Shown here in pieces: positions 11,660-20,150 of a stretch of DNA of 64,000 nucleotides (position 1 is its first letter; the number at the start of each line of letters is the position of its first letter). Source of the DNA: Sphingomonas sp. (GTDB lineage Bacteria; Pseudomonadota; Alphaproteobacteria; Sphingomonadales; Sphingomonadaceae); the NCBI RefSeq assembly GCF_024508665.1, contig NZ_JANINP010000006.1, positions 848,501-912,500 on the forward strand. Direction: 5' to 3'. The notes beneath the pieces are model-generated. The model searched no databases. It saw only the letters and a program-made list of their open reading frames with translations, and was not told where the DNA came from. The position numbers were made by a program, and so were the translations under genes.

Positions 11660-12193
11660 TCAGTTTCCCTTCTTGGCGAATTTGCCGGCGCTGTTGGCGA
11701 TAACCAGAACGATGGTGGGTGCCGCGCTAGCGGTCTTGGGCGTGATGACGGGGACGATCATTTCGCCGTTGGGCAGGGCGACCGGCGCCGGCTTGGCGTC
11801 CGCCGCGGGCTGCGGCACGTTCGCGCCGACTACCGCGCTGATCTGCGGATAGAATGTTGTGGGATCGAAGGCGGTATCGCCTCTGGCCATGACGACGCAG
11901 CCGCCGTCCTGCCCGGTCTTATAGGCGATCACCACGTTGTCGCGCGTCACGACGTCGGCGTCGCTGTCGGCGCTCATGCCCTTACGCTGCTCGGGCGTCG
12001 CCGGCGACCAACCGGCGAGACGTGACGTTTGGCCGGCTGGGTCGACCGTCGCGCCCAGGCACGCTTTGGCGCCCGCCACGATCGCGGCTTGCGGTGCCGG
12101 TTGCAGATCGGGGCCGTCGTCGGCCACCGCCGGCGCGGCGGCGACGATCAGCGTCGCTGCCGCGCAGCTCGCGAGCATCGAGGCAGGTCGCAT
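11660..12193 (-). CDS. Small exported protein of unknown function inside the TCA cluster
   Basis: 177 residues. A signal peptide is clear ([20 protein letters not shown], cleavage after AVA before DDGPDL). The mature part holds [20 protein letters not shown] and [20 protein letters not shown]; two cysteines could pair. No family recognised. The start is 5 bp after the mdh stop and the stop is 1 bp before sucD, so it is certainly cotranscribed with both. The ATG lacks a strong ribosome site and may depend on translational coupling to mdh. It occupies the place where sucC is expected. A periplasmic protein between two cytosolic TCA genes is unusual, and its job is unknown. Confidence 0.85.
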   Translation of the reverse strand: MRPASMLASCAAATLIVAAAPAVADDGPDLQPAPQAAIVAGAKACLGATVDPAGQTSRLAGWSPATPEQRKGMSADSDADVVTRDNVVIAYKTGQDGGCVVMARGDTAFDPTTFYPQISAVVGANVPQPAADAKPAPVALPNGEMIVPVITPKTASAAPTIVLVIANSAGKFAKKGN

Positions 12194-12198
12194 CGCCG

Positions 12199-13215
<1,017 letters not shown>

Positions 13216-13300
13216 TTAGGCGTTTGGGCGTCCCGAAGCAACCGCTAAACGGGACCGATTAACATCAAGTACTGCAATTGGTTCGCAAGAGCAATAGTGT

Positions 13301-13582
13301 TCAGTCGTCGTCGATATAGCGGCGTTCGCCGGTGGCGGCGTTGAACCAGACGGTGACGGGCCGCCCGGTGACTTCGTCGAGGAAACGTTCGTTGGTCGGG
13401 CGCCAGTTCGGGTCGGTCGTGTCGCTGGCATTGCCGCGATAATTGGCGCGCTCGAACACGATGCCGGCGACGATAATCGCGGGAAAGATGATCATCGGCC
13501 AGCCGGCGGCATCGATCAGCGTCAACCATAGCCCCACCGCCAGCCACGCCAGTCCTAGTGCCAGGACTATATTGCGCAGCAT
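13301..13582 (-). CDS. Small membrane protein of unknown function
   Basis: 93 residues. Two predicted membrane segments at about 3-24 and 27-44 (MLRNIVLALGLAWLAVGLWL and IIFPAIIVAGIVF), then a soluble tail with DPNWRPTNERFLDEVTGRPV and ATGERRYIDDD, which looks like a short WW-like or beta-hairpin tail. No family recognised. Its ATG comes one base after the ybjQ stop (TGA C ATG), so the two are cotranscribed and probably translationally coupled. Confidence 0.75.
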   Translation of the reverse strand: MLRNIVLALGLAWLAVGLWLTLIDAAGWPMIIFPAIIVAGIVFERANYRGNASDTTDPNWRPTNERFLDEVTGRPVTVWFNAATGERRYIDDD

Positions 13583-13583
13583 G

Positions 13584-13907
13584 TCAGGGGGCCGGGTCGA
13601 GGATCACCGCCGTGCCATAGGCGACGACCTCGTTCATCGATTGCGCGATCTCGCCCGAGTCGAAACGCATCATCACCACGGCATTGGCGCCCATCACCGT
13701 CGCGTTCTGGATCATCCGATCGATCGCGTGGCGCCGCGCGTCCTCGACCAGCCTGGTATATTCGGGAATCTCGCCGCCGACGATCGAGCGCAGGCCGGCG
13801 GTGATATTGCCGCCCAGGCCGCGGCTGCGGACGACGACGCCGAACACCTGGCCCAAATTCCTGACGACAGTGTGACCGGCGACGTTTTCGGTGGTGGTGA
13901 CGATCAT
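13584..13907 (-). CDS. YbjQ/UPF0145 family protein
   Basis: 107 residues, the usual length. The family (heavy-metal-binding domain, DUF74) forms homopentameric rings; its physiological function is unsettled. Typical features: MIVTTTENVAGHTVVRNLGQ at the start, VVRSRGLGGNITAGLRSIVG in the middle, and ARRHAIDRMIQNATVMGANA and VVMMRFDSGEI towards the end. The ATG follows AGGAGACGCCGC. The open frame extends 55 codons upstream but without a start supported by a ribosome site. Followed directly by the small membrane protein gene. Confidence 0.88.
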   Translation of the reverse strand: MIVTTTENVAGHTVVRNLGQVFGVVVRSRGLGGNITAGLRSIVGGEIPEYTRLVEDARRHAIDRMIQNATVMGANAVVMMRFDSGEIAQSMNEVVAYGTAVILDPAP

Positions 13908-14104
13908 GCGGCGTCTCCTGTTGGCCCGCGGACCGGACGCGCTCCGGCTCGCTCGGGCAAGACGAGAATAAGCACAATGAGCGCTCCGGCAAGGACCACG
14001 CACCCGAAACGGCCGATCCGCTGGCCACCCTGCCGCCGCGTCGGCGGTTGCATTTCCAGGGGCGTGCGCCACACTGCGGCAAAAGCCGGGGAGAGGGCAG
14101 GGCG

Positions 14105-15193
14105 ATGCTGACGCGAGGCGACGACTATCCGGTCCATCAGACTCCCGAACCGATCGCGATCGCCAGCGCCGAACGCAATTTCTACGACCGCTACTTCTTC
14201 AACGGCTACAGCGCCGACGGGGACCTGTTCTTTGCCGCCGCGCTCGGCGTGTATCCACAGCTCGGGGTGATCGACGCGGCGTTCTGCGTGACGATCGATG
14301 GCGTCCAGCATAATCTGCGTGCGTCGCGTCCGCTCGGTGGCGAGCGGATGGATCTCAACGTCGGCCCGATCGGCGTCGAGGTGAGTGAGCCGCTAAAGGT
14401 GCTGCGCGTGTTCGTGGGCCCGAACGATTCGCCGGTTCGCGCCGATCTGACCTTCACCGCACGCCACGCGCCGATCGAGGAACCGCGCTTTACCCGGCGT
14501 CACGAGGCGCGGCTGCTGATGGACTATACCCGGCTGACACAGAATGGCGGCTGGTCCGGGAGCGTGACGATCGGCGACCAGATCCTGACGGTCACGCCCG
14601 ATACGCATTGGGGCACGCGCGATCGCAGTTGGGGGATCCGACCGGTGGGCGCGCCCGATGCCCAACCCGCCGGCGGGGGGATGCGCCAGTTCTGGTGGCT
14701 GTGGATGCCGTTCAACTTCGCCGACCGCGTCGCCTTCTTCCACAGCAATGACGATGGCGCGGGCGAGCCGTGGAACCGCCGCGGCGTGATTGCGAAGCTC
14801 GACGGCGATCCGCGCGAGTTCAGTGCGGCCATCGGCTCGGCCTATCGTCCCGGCACGCGGCGGCTGGCCTCGGTGCGGCTGGAGCCGTGGCCCGGCTGCA
14901 CGTTGGACGTGACGCCGCGCGATCAGCATTTCTACATGTCGGGGCTGGGCTATCTCCACCCGCAATGGGGGCACAGCATGGATCATGGTGCCGACCTGGC
15001 CGTGACTTATGACGTCTGTCCGCCGGATTTCGGCGATGCGCCAAGCATGCTCAACCTTCACATCCAGGCGATGGCCGATGCGGTGCTGACGATCGACGGT
15101 GTGGCGCATCGCGGCGTCGGCGTGGTCGAGCAATTGTTCATCGGTCCGCACGCGGCAAGCGGGCTGAGCGGCCTGCTGGACCCGGCGGAGTGA
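14105..15193 (+). CDS. CrtC/lipocalin-like protein of unknown function
   Basis: 362 residues, no signal peptide. Beta-rich sequence with TPDTHWGTRDRSWGIRPVG and MRQFWWLWMPFNFADRVAFF, which recall the lipocalin-like domains of CrtC (hydroxyneurosporene synthase) relatives; the match is weak and from memory. The ATG is preceded by AGGGCAGGGCG, and the frame is open 19 codons further upstream without a ribosome site. Its stop overlaps the GTG of the following phosphotransferase gene by 4 bp, so the two products probably act on the same small molecule. Substrate unknown. Confidence 0.7.
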   Translation: MLTRGDDYPVHQTPEPIAIASAERNFYDRYFFNGYSADGDLFFAAALGVYPQLGVIDAAFCVTIDGVQHNLRASRPLGGERMDLNVGPIGVEVSEPLKVLRVFVGPNDSPVRADLTFTARHAPIEEPRFTRRHEARLLMDYTRLTQNGGWSGSVTIGDQILTVTPDTHWGTRDRSWGIRPVGAPDAQPAGGGMRQFWWLWMPFNFADRVAFFHSNDDGAGEPWNRRGVIAKLDGDPREFSAAIGSAYRPGTRRLASVRLEPWPGCTLDVTPRDQHFYMSGLGYLHPQWGHSMDHGADLAVTYDVCPPDFGDAPSMLNLHIQAMADAVLTIDGVAHRGVGVVEQLFIGPHAASGLSGLLDPAE

Positions 15194-16236
15194 ACGACTT
15201 TCCGACCGCGCCGGAGGATTTCGACAGGGCCTGGATCGAGCGGGTGTTCGCCCAGCCTGCGGGATCACTCGCGGCGCTGGAGTATCGGGCGGTCGGCACC
15301 GGGCAGGTTTGCGACAGCTATCGCTTCACCTGCGACTGGCGTGGCGGTGACGCGCCGGCGAGTTTCATCGCCAAATGCCCGAGCGCCGACGCGACGAGCC
15401 GCGCAGGCGCTGCCATGTTCCATCTCTATGACATGGAGATCGGCTGGTACCGCGACTGCGCGCCGACCGCCGGCGTCGCATGCCCGCGACCCTATTATGC
15501 CGCGATCGCCGACGATGAACAGCATTTCGCGCTGTTGATCGAGGACATGGCCCCGCTGCGCCAGGGCGATCAGATCGCGGGCGGCAGCGCGGCCCAGGTC
15601 GCCGCCGCGCTGGACGCGGTTGCCGCGCTTCACGCCTGGCGGCCCGCCGGCGGCGACTGGGCGAGCTTGGCCTGGGCGCATCACAACGCCGGCAGCATGG
15701 TGATACGCAGCGCAATGCCGGCGGCTTACCCGCAATTCCGCGAGCGTTTTGCCGGGCTGCTTGACGCCGAGGTGCTCGATCTCGGCCAGGCGCTGGTCGA
15801 TCGCATCGACGCGTATCTCGATCGTGAGGCGCCTCCTGAATGCCTGCGTCACGGCGACCTTCGGCTCGACAACATCCTGTTCGACCAAAGCGGTCGCACA
15901 GCCTGCCTGCTCGACTGGCAGACGGTGGCGATGGGGCGCGCGGCGAACGACGTGGCCTATCTGATCGGCACCAGCTTCGCCGATCCGGCCGAACGTCGCG
16001 CCCGTGAGCGCGGCCTGGTCGATGCCTATCTCGCGCGCCGGATGGCGCTCGGCGAAGCACCCGATGCCGATGCGTTCTGGCGAGATTATTGCCGCAACGC
16101 GTTCGCCGGGATGATCATGGCGATCAACGCCGCCAAGTATGTCGAACGTACCGAACGCGGCGACCGCATGTTCGCGGCGATGGCGGAGCGACCGGCGCGA
16201 ATGGCGCTCGACCTCGACAGCCTGGCGCTGATCTGA
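15190..16236 (+). CDS. Aminoglycoside-phosphotransferase-like kinase
   Basis: 348 residues. Eukaryote-type kinase fold of the APH / ecdysteroid-kinase superfamily: catalytic loop CLRHGDLRLDNILF (HGD...N) and metal-binding Asp in CLLDWQTVAMG. Residues about 30-130 form the N-lobe (GTGQVCDSYRFTCDW, ALLIEDMAPLRQGDQ). Such enzymes phosphorylate hydroxyl groups of small molecules, or act beside acyl-CoA genes on unknown substrates. The GTG start overlaps the stop of the CrtC-like gene (GTGA). Nothing suggests antibiotic resistance; a metabolic role with its upstream partner is more likely. Confidence 0.85.
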   Translation: MNDFPTAPEDFDRAWIERVFAQPAGSLAALEYRAVGTGQVCDSYRFTCDWRGGDAPASFIAKCPSADATSRAGAAMFHLYDMEIGWYRDCAPTAGVACPRPYYAAIADDEQHFALLIEDMAPLRQGDQIAGGSAAQVAAALDAVAALHAWRPAGGDWASLAWAHHNAGSMVIRSAMPAAYPQFRERFAGLLDAEVLDLGQALVDRIDAYLDREAPPECLRHGDLRLDNILFDQSGRTACLLDWQTVAMGRAANDVAYLIGTSFADPAERRARERGLVDAYLARRMALGEAPDADAFWRDYCRNAFAGMIMAINAAKYVERTERGDRMFAAMAERPARMALDLDSLALI

Positions 16237-16242
16237 TCCGGT

Positions 16243-17355
16243 TCAGTCGATGCCGTGCCCGGAATCGAGATACGCGTCGGAGCGCATCTCCTCGAGCCGG
16301 CTGACAGTGCGCTCGAACTCGAAGCGACCGTCGCCTTTCTCATATAGCGCGGCCGGTTCGGCATCGGCGGCAGCGAGTAGCTTGACCTTGTGCTCGTACA
16401 GCGCGTCGATCAGTGACACGAACCGCGCCGCTTCGTTGCGGTTCTCGGGCCCGAGTTTCGGAATGCCGACTAGTATCACGGTGTGATAGCGCCGTGCGAT
16501 CGCCAGGTAATCGGCCGCGCCCCGTGCTTCTCCGCACAGTTTCTTGAAGCTGAATACAGCGACGCCCTTGAGCGATTTGGCCACGTGAAGCGTACGCCCG
16601 CCCTGGACCGCGATGTCCTCGCTCGGCACATGCGCGGCATCCTCGGGCGGATAATCGGTCAGGCGGAAGAAGGCGGCGGACAGGTTGCGCGTCGCTTCGG
16701 GTCCATTTGGCACCAGCCAGGTTTCCTGCTGACCCAGCCGGTCGCGGCGGTAATCGACCGGACCGTTCAGTGGCAGTACGTCGAGGCGGTTCTCGATCAG
16801 GTCGATAAAGGGCAGGAAATGCTCGCGGTTGAGCCCGTTCTTGTAGAGATCGCGTGGCGGGCGGTTGGACGTGGTGACGACGGTCACACCCGCCTCGATC
16901 AGGGCGGTGAACAGGCGCGACAGGATCATCGCGTCGGGCGAGTTGGTCACCATCATCTCATCGAAAGCGAGCAGGCGGGCCTCCTCGGCCAATGCGACGG
17001 CGACCGGGGCGATCGGGTCGCCGACCTCCTTCTTGCGCTCCTCGGCGATGCGCTGGTGCACTTCGAGCATGAACTCGGAGAAATGGACCCGGCGCTTGCG
17101 GTTGATCGCCAGGCACCCGAAGAACAGGTCCATCAGCATCGATTTGCCACGCCCGACATCGCCCCACATATAGACGCCGCGCGGGGAGTCGGGTTTGCGG
17201 CCGAGCGCGCGCCAAAGGACCGAGCCGCGTTTGGGCTGAGCTTCCAATTCCTGTTGGAGGCGATCCAAGCGTTGGGCGGCGGCTTGCTGGTCCGGGTCGG
17301 CCCGAAGTTCGCCGGCGGCGATCAGGGCATGATATTGCTGGAGGACCGTGGTCAC
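16243..17355 (-). CDS. zapE: Cell division ATPase ZapE (AFG1-like)
   Basis: 370 residues, normal for ZapE. AAA+-type P-loop ATPase linked to Z-ring constriction in other bacteria and to AFG1/LACE1 in mitochondria. Walker A GDVGRGKS at about 65-72 within YMWGDVGRGKSMLMDLFFG, Walker B ARLLAFDEMMVTN, sensor VTTSNRPPRDLYKNGLNREH. The GTG chosen gives VTTVLQQYHALIAAGEL, which matches family starts. That GTG lies in the left arm of a 17-bp inverted repeat, and upstream codons read only repeat sequence. Its stop is 6 bp from the stop of the convergent kinase gene. Confidence 0.93.
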   Translation of the reverse strand: MTTVLQQYHALIAAGELRADPDQQAAAQRLDRLQQELEAQPKRGSVLWRALGRKPDSPRGVYMWGDVGRGKSMLMDLFFGCLAINRKRRVHFSEFMLEVHQRIAEERKKEVGDPIAPVAVALAEEARLLAFDEMMVTNSPDAMILSRLFTALIEAGVTVVTTSNRPPRDLYKNGLNREHFLPFIDLIENRLDVLPLNGPVDYRRDRLGQQETWLVPNGPEATRNLSAAFFRLTDYPPEDAAHVPSEDIAVQGGRTLHVAKSLKGVAVFSFKKLCGEARGAADYLAIARRYHTVILVGIPKLGPENRNEAARFVSLIDALYEHKVKLLAAADAEPAALYEKGDGRFEFERTVSRLEEMRSDAYLDSGHGID

Positions 17356-17450
17356 CCTCACCCTTCCCACGCGGCTATGCCGCGCTGGCCCCTTCCCTCT
17401 CCCATTGGGAGAGGGAGGGAGCGCCAAAGGCGCGGAAGGGTGAGGGTGAC
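17351..17450. repeat. Palindromic element over the zapE start
   Basis: Perfect 17-bp arms: GTCACCCTCACCCTTCC at 17351-17367 and its complement at 17434-17450, with an inner hairpin CCCTCTCCCATTGGGAGAGGG. The left arm contains the GTG start codon of zapE. Same style as the elements at 10586-10768 and 44014-44116. Confidence 0.75.
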
Positions 17451-17461
17451 TGAGTTGGAGA

Positions 17462-17932
17462 TTATACCGTTCCCGGCGGCGGGCTCGACTTACGCAGCGT
17501 CCCGGTAAAGCTCGCGATCGTCGGCAAGCCTTCCTGGACGATCAGCCCGCGCAGGAACAGCATGCGGCTGGTCTCGCGCAGCAACTCGATATGAGCTTCC
17601 AGCGGCTCGCCGATCATTCCGCCGCCGATGAATTGCGCCGACAGGTCGAGCGTCACCGCGCCACCGGCGCTCAGGCACCCGAAGGCGCGGCTGGCGGCGA
17701 ACAGCGATACGTCCATGAACCCCAACAGCGCGCCGCCATGGACGTTGTCGCGCATGTTGGAATGGTCGTGGCGGGGCATCATGCGAACCCGAGCCTTGCC
17801 ATCCTCCAGCTTCACCTGGAGCGGTTCCAGAAAGGCGTTGAACCGGGTCGAGTCGCGGAACTGCCAGCGCTTCCAGCCGGGCAGATCCGGATCGTCGTCG
17901 TAGAGGAAGAGGGGGGAAGGGGCGTCGTCCAA
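17462..17932 (-). CDS. PaaI-like hotdog thioesterase
   Basis: 156 residues. Hotdog-fold acyl-CoA thioesterase of the PaaI type. Motif DNVHGGALLGFMDVSLFAAS holds the conserved HGG and the acidic residue expected in the active site; GGAVTLDLSAQFIGGGMIGE and FLRGLIVQEGLPTIASFTGT form the rest of the fold. Probable role is hydrolysis of stray acyl-CoA; substrate unknown. It is 62 bp downstream of sdhB on the same strand, the gap being a sphingomonad-type repeat. Confidence 0.85.
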   Translation of the reverse strand: MDDAPSPLFLYDDDPDLPGWKRWQFRDSTRFNAFLEPLQVKLEDGKARVRMMPRHDHSNMRDNVHGGALLGFMDVSLFAASRAFGCLSAGGAVTLDLSAQFIGGGMIGEPLEAHIELLRETSRMLFLRGLIVQEGLPTIASFTGTLRKSSPPPGTV

Positions 17933-17937
17933 CTAAA

Positions 17938-17990
17938 ATCCGTTCCTGTTCCGGTCACGCCCCCCGACAAGCTCGGGGCGAACGGAAGAT
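17938..17990. repeat. Dispersed element of the CCGAGCTTGTCGGGG type
   Basis: Contains, on the minus strand, GTTCGCCCCGAGCTTGTCGG, a version of a very common sphingomonad intergenic element (usual form GTTCGTCCTGAGCTTGTCGA). It fills the sdhB/thioesterase gap. Recognition is from memory. Confidence 0.55.
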
Positions 17991-17994
17991 TGGA

Positions 17995-18780
17995 TCAGAC
18001 GATCCGCTCGGCTTCCATCTTCTTGATCTCGGCGATCGCCTTGGCCGGATTGAGGCCCTTGGGGCAGGCGTTGGCGCAGTTCATGATCGTGTGGCAGCGA
18101 TAGAGCCTGAACGGATCCTCGAGCTGGTCGAGTCGCTCGCCGGTCATCTCGTCGCGGCTGTCGGCAAGCCAGCGATAGGCCTGGAGCAGGATCGCCGGGC
18201 CGAGAAACTTGTCGCTGTTCCACCAATAGCTCGGGCAGCTGGTCGAGCAGCAGGCGCACAGGATGCATTCGTACAGGCCGTCGAGCTTCTCGCGATCCTC
18301 GGGGCTCTGCAGCCGCTCCTTGCCCGCCGGGGCCGGGGTGACCGTCTGCAGCCACGGCTTGATCGAGGCATATTGCGCGTAGAAATGGGTGAAGTCGGGG
18401 ACAAGGTCCTTGATCACTTCCATGTGCGGCAGCGGCGTGATCGTGACTTCCGACTTGCAGTCTTCGATCGCGGTCGTGCAGGCCAGGCCGTTCTTGCCGT
18501 CCATGTTCATCGAGCACGATCCGCAAATCCCTTCGCGGCACGAACGGCGGAAGGTCAGCGACGAATCCTGCTCGGACTTCATCTTGATGAGGGCGTCGAG
18601 CACCATCGGCCCGCACGTGTCGAGGTCGACCTCAAAAATGTCGTAGCGCGGATTCTCGCCGGTATCCGGGTCATAGCGATAGATCTTGAACCGGCGGATA
18701 TTGGTGGCACCCTCGGGTGCCTTATGGACCTTGCCGTTCTTGCGGATCTTGCTGTTCTTCGGCAGGCTGAACTCGGCCAT
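17995..18780 (-). CDS. sdhB: Succinate dehydrogenase iron-sulfur subunit
   Basis: 261 residues. Passes electrons from SdhA flavin to quinone via three clusters. Plant-type [2Fe-2S] ligands in [16 protein letters not shown] and GLACTT; [4Fe-4S] motif [15 protein letters not shown]; [3Fe-4S]/[4Fe-4S] motifs in [17 protein letters not shown]. The N-terminus [20 protein letters not shown] is family-like. It normally follows sdhC, sdhD and sdhA, but here the upstream neighbour is an ArsR-type regulator gene 62 bp away, and the other subunits are absent from the window. Confidence 0.97.
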   Translation of the reverse strand: MAEFSLPKNSKIRKNGKVHKAPEGATNIRRFKIYRYDPDTGENPRYDIFEVDLDTCGPMVLDALIKMKSEQDSSLTFRRSCREGICGSCSMNMDGKNGLACTTAIEDCKSEVTITPLPHMEVIKDLVPDFTHFYAQYASIKPWLQTVTPAPAGKERLQSPEDREKLDGLYECILCACCSTSCPSYWWNSDKFLGPAILLQAYRWLADSRDEMTGERLDQLEDPFRLYRCHTIMNCANACPKGLNPAKAIAEIKKMEAERIV

Positions 18781-18842
18781 TGCGTGTCCCTATCGCGGTG
18801 CTGCGGTGCGGCTATGCCTTTCGGCCCCGGAGTGCAACCCCG

Positions 18843-19157
18843 TCAAACCTCGTTGTTGGCAAGTATGGCGTCGAGCAAGCCCGGAAAGCGGCGGTCGAAT
18901 TCGGCGCGGCGCAGCACATTGATCATCTCGCGACCGGACTGGGTCGTTTCGATCAGGCCGGCGGCGCGCAGTGTTTTCAGATGGTTGGAGAGGGTGCTCT
19001 TGGGGACCGGCGCATCGCACGGTGTCGTGTTCGAACAACTCAACCCCGTGGCCGCAGCCAGCCGTGCGACGATCGCCAGCCGATTTGAATCGGCCAGCGC
19101 GTGGAGCGCCAGGTCGAGCGGCACATCCTCCAATCGCGGATGGGTAAAGCGGGGCAT
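18843..19157 (-). CDS. ArsR-family regulator
   Basis: 104 residues from the ATG giving MPRFTHPRLEDVPLDLALHA, which matches the start of this subgroup. Winged helix: ALADSNRLAIVARLAAATG, then recognition region PKSTLSNHLKTLRAAGLIET. Two cysteines, LSCSNTTPCDAP, sit just before the recognition helix and could sense a thiol-reactive ligand; this is inference. A start 11 codons upstream is possible but lies inside the operator. It is divergent from the SDR gene, which it probably represses along with itself. The classic metal-site motif ELCVCD of ArsR/SmtB is absent. Confidence 0.85.
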   Translation of the reverse strand: MPRFTHPRLEDVPLDLALHALADSNRLAIVARLAAATGLSCSNTTPCDAPVPKSTLSNHLKTLRAAGLIETTQSGREMINVLRRAEFDRRFPGLLDAILANNEV

Positions 19158-19188
19158 TGTCCGAATATAGGAATGGTTCGTGATTTTC

Positions 19189-19211
19189 ATAGTTCGGGAA
19201 TATTGAACTAT
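19189..19211. promoter_or_regulatory. Candidate ArsR-type operator between regulator and SDR
   Basis: Perfect 7-bp arms ATAGTTC and GAACTAT separated by GGGAATATT, in the divergent gap between the ArsR-type gene and the SDR gene. Length and AT-rich core fit ArsR/SmtB operators. A second, weaker CGAA...TTCG pair lies at 19162-19180. Binding is inferred from position. Confidence 0.6.
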
Positions 19212-19289
19212 CGAAACATGCCTCCCAGATCACCGTCGCCGGCAGCGCACGAGGTCGTGATCGCGGGCACGGAATTTCGGAGAAGACAG

Positions 19290-20036
19290 ATGTCCAATAG
19301 CAATGCCCTGAGCGGCAAAAAGGCGCTGGTCACCGGCGGATCGCGCGGAATCGGATCGGCGATCGCCAAGCGGCTGGCCGCCGACGGCGCCGAGGTCGCT
19401 ATCACTTATGCCGGCAACAAGGCCGCCGCCGATGCGACGGTAGCGGCGATCGAACAGGCGGGCGGCAAGGCGGTGGCGATCCAGGCCGATGCCAGCGACG
19501 ATGCCTCGCAGCGCGCGGGAATCGACGCGGCCGCAGCGGCGCTCGGCGGCATCGACATCCTGGTTCACAATGCCGGCGTGGCCGAGTTCGCTGCTGTCGA
19601 TGAAGATACCGACGAGTCGTTCGCGCGCCAGTTCGGGGTCAATGTCCGCGGCTTGCATGTCGGTACGCGCGCCGCTCTGCCGCACCTGCCCGATGGCGGG
19701 CGTATCATCCTGATCGGCTCGGTCGCGGCCGATCGTGCGCCCTTTGGTGGCATATCGACCTATGGCGCGACCAAGGCAGCGGTCGCCGGACTGGGCCGCG
19801 GCTGGGCGAAAGACCTCGCCTCGCGCAACATCCTGGTCAACGTCATCCAGCCGGGGCCGATCGAGACCGACATGGCGCCGACAGGCGAGCTCGCCGACGC
19901 GCTCAGGCAATCGGTGCCGCTGGGCCGATTCGGCGCAGTGGAGGAGATCGCCGGCGTCGCCGCTTTCCTCGCCGGACCGGATGCGACGTTCATCACCGGA
20001 ACGACGCTGAACGTCGATGGCGGCGTTTCGCTCTGA
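19290..20036 (+). CDS. SDR-family oxidoreductase under the ArsR-type regulator
   Basis: 248 residues. Classical short-chain dehydrogenase: cofactor motif VTGGSRGIGSAIAKRLA near residue 15, HNAGVAEF, catalytic Ser144, Tyr158 and Lys162 in SVAADRAPFGGISTYGATK. NADP preference is suggested by the GGSRGIG and basic context but not proven. The ATG follows GGAGAAGACAG; about 63 upstream in-frame codons cross the regulator gene and are not used. Divergent from the ArsR-type gene across a 23-bp operator. Such pairs are common and often respond to reactive electrophiles; the substrate here is unknown. Confidence 0.88.
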   Translation: MSNSNALSGKKALVTGGSRGIGSAIAKRLAADGAEVAITYAGNKAAADATVAAIEQAGGKAVAIQADASDDASQRAGIDAAAAALGGIDILVHNAGVAEFAAVDEDTDESFARQFGVNVRGLHVGTRAALPHLPDGGRIILIGSVAADRAPFGGISTYGATKAAVAGLGRGWAKDLASRNILVNVIQPGPIETDMAPTGELADALRQSVPLGRFGAVEEIAGVAAFLAGPDATFITGTTLNVDGGVSL

Positions 20037-20150
20037 AGCCGCTAGGTCTCCCCTCCCGGTTCGGCGAGGGGAGACTGGTTCTCGATGCCAAGCTTGTAAG
20101 CGGCGGCGCGATTGGCCCCGCTCGTCGTTGCCGGCGGGCCATCGCCGCTA

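Noticed and set aside
19158..19190. Upstream ATG for the ArsR-type gene
   Set aside because: It sits within the operator palindrome, and the added 11 residues are not family-like.
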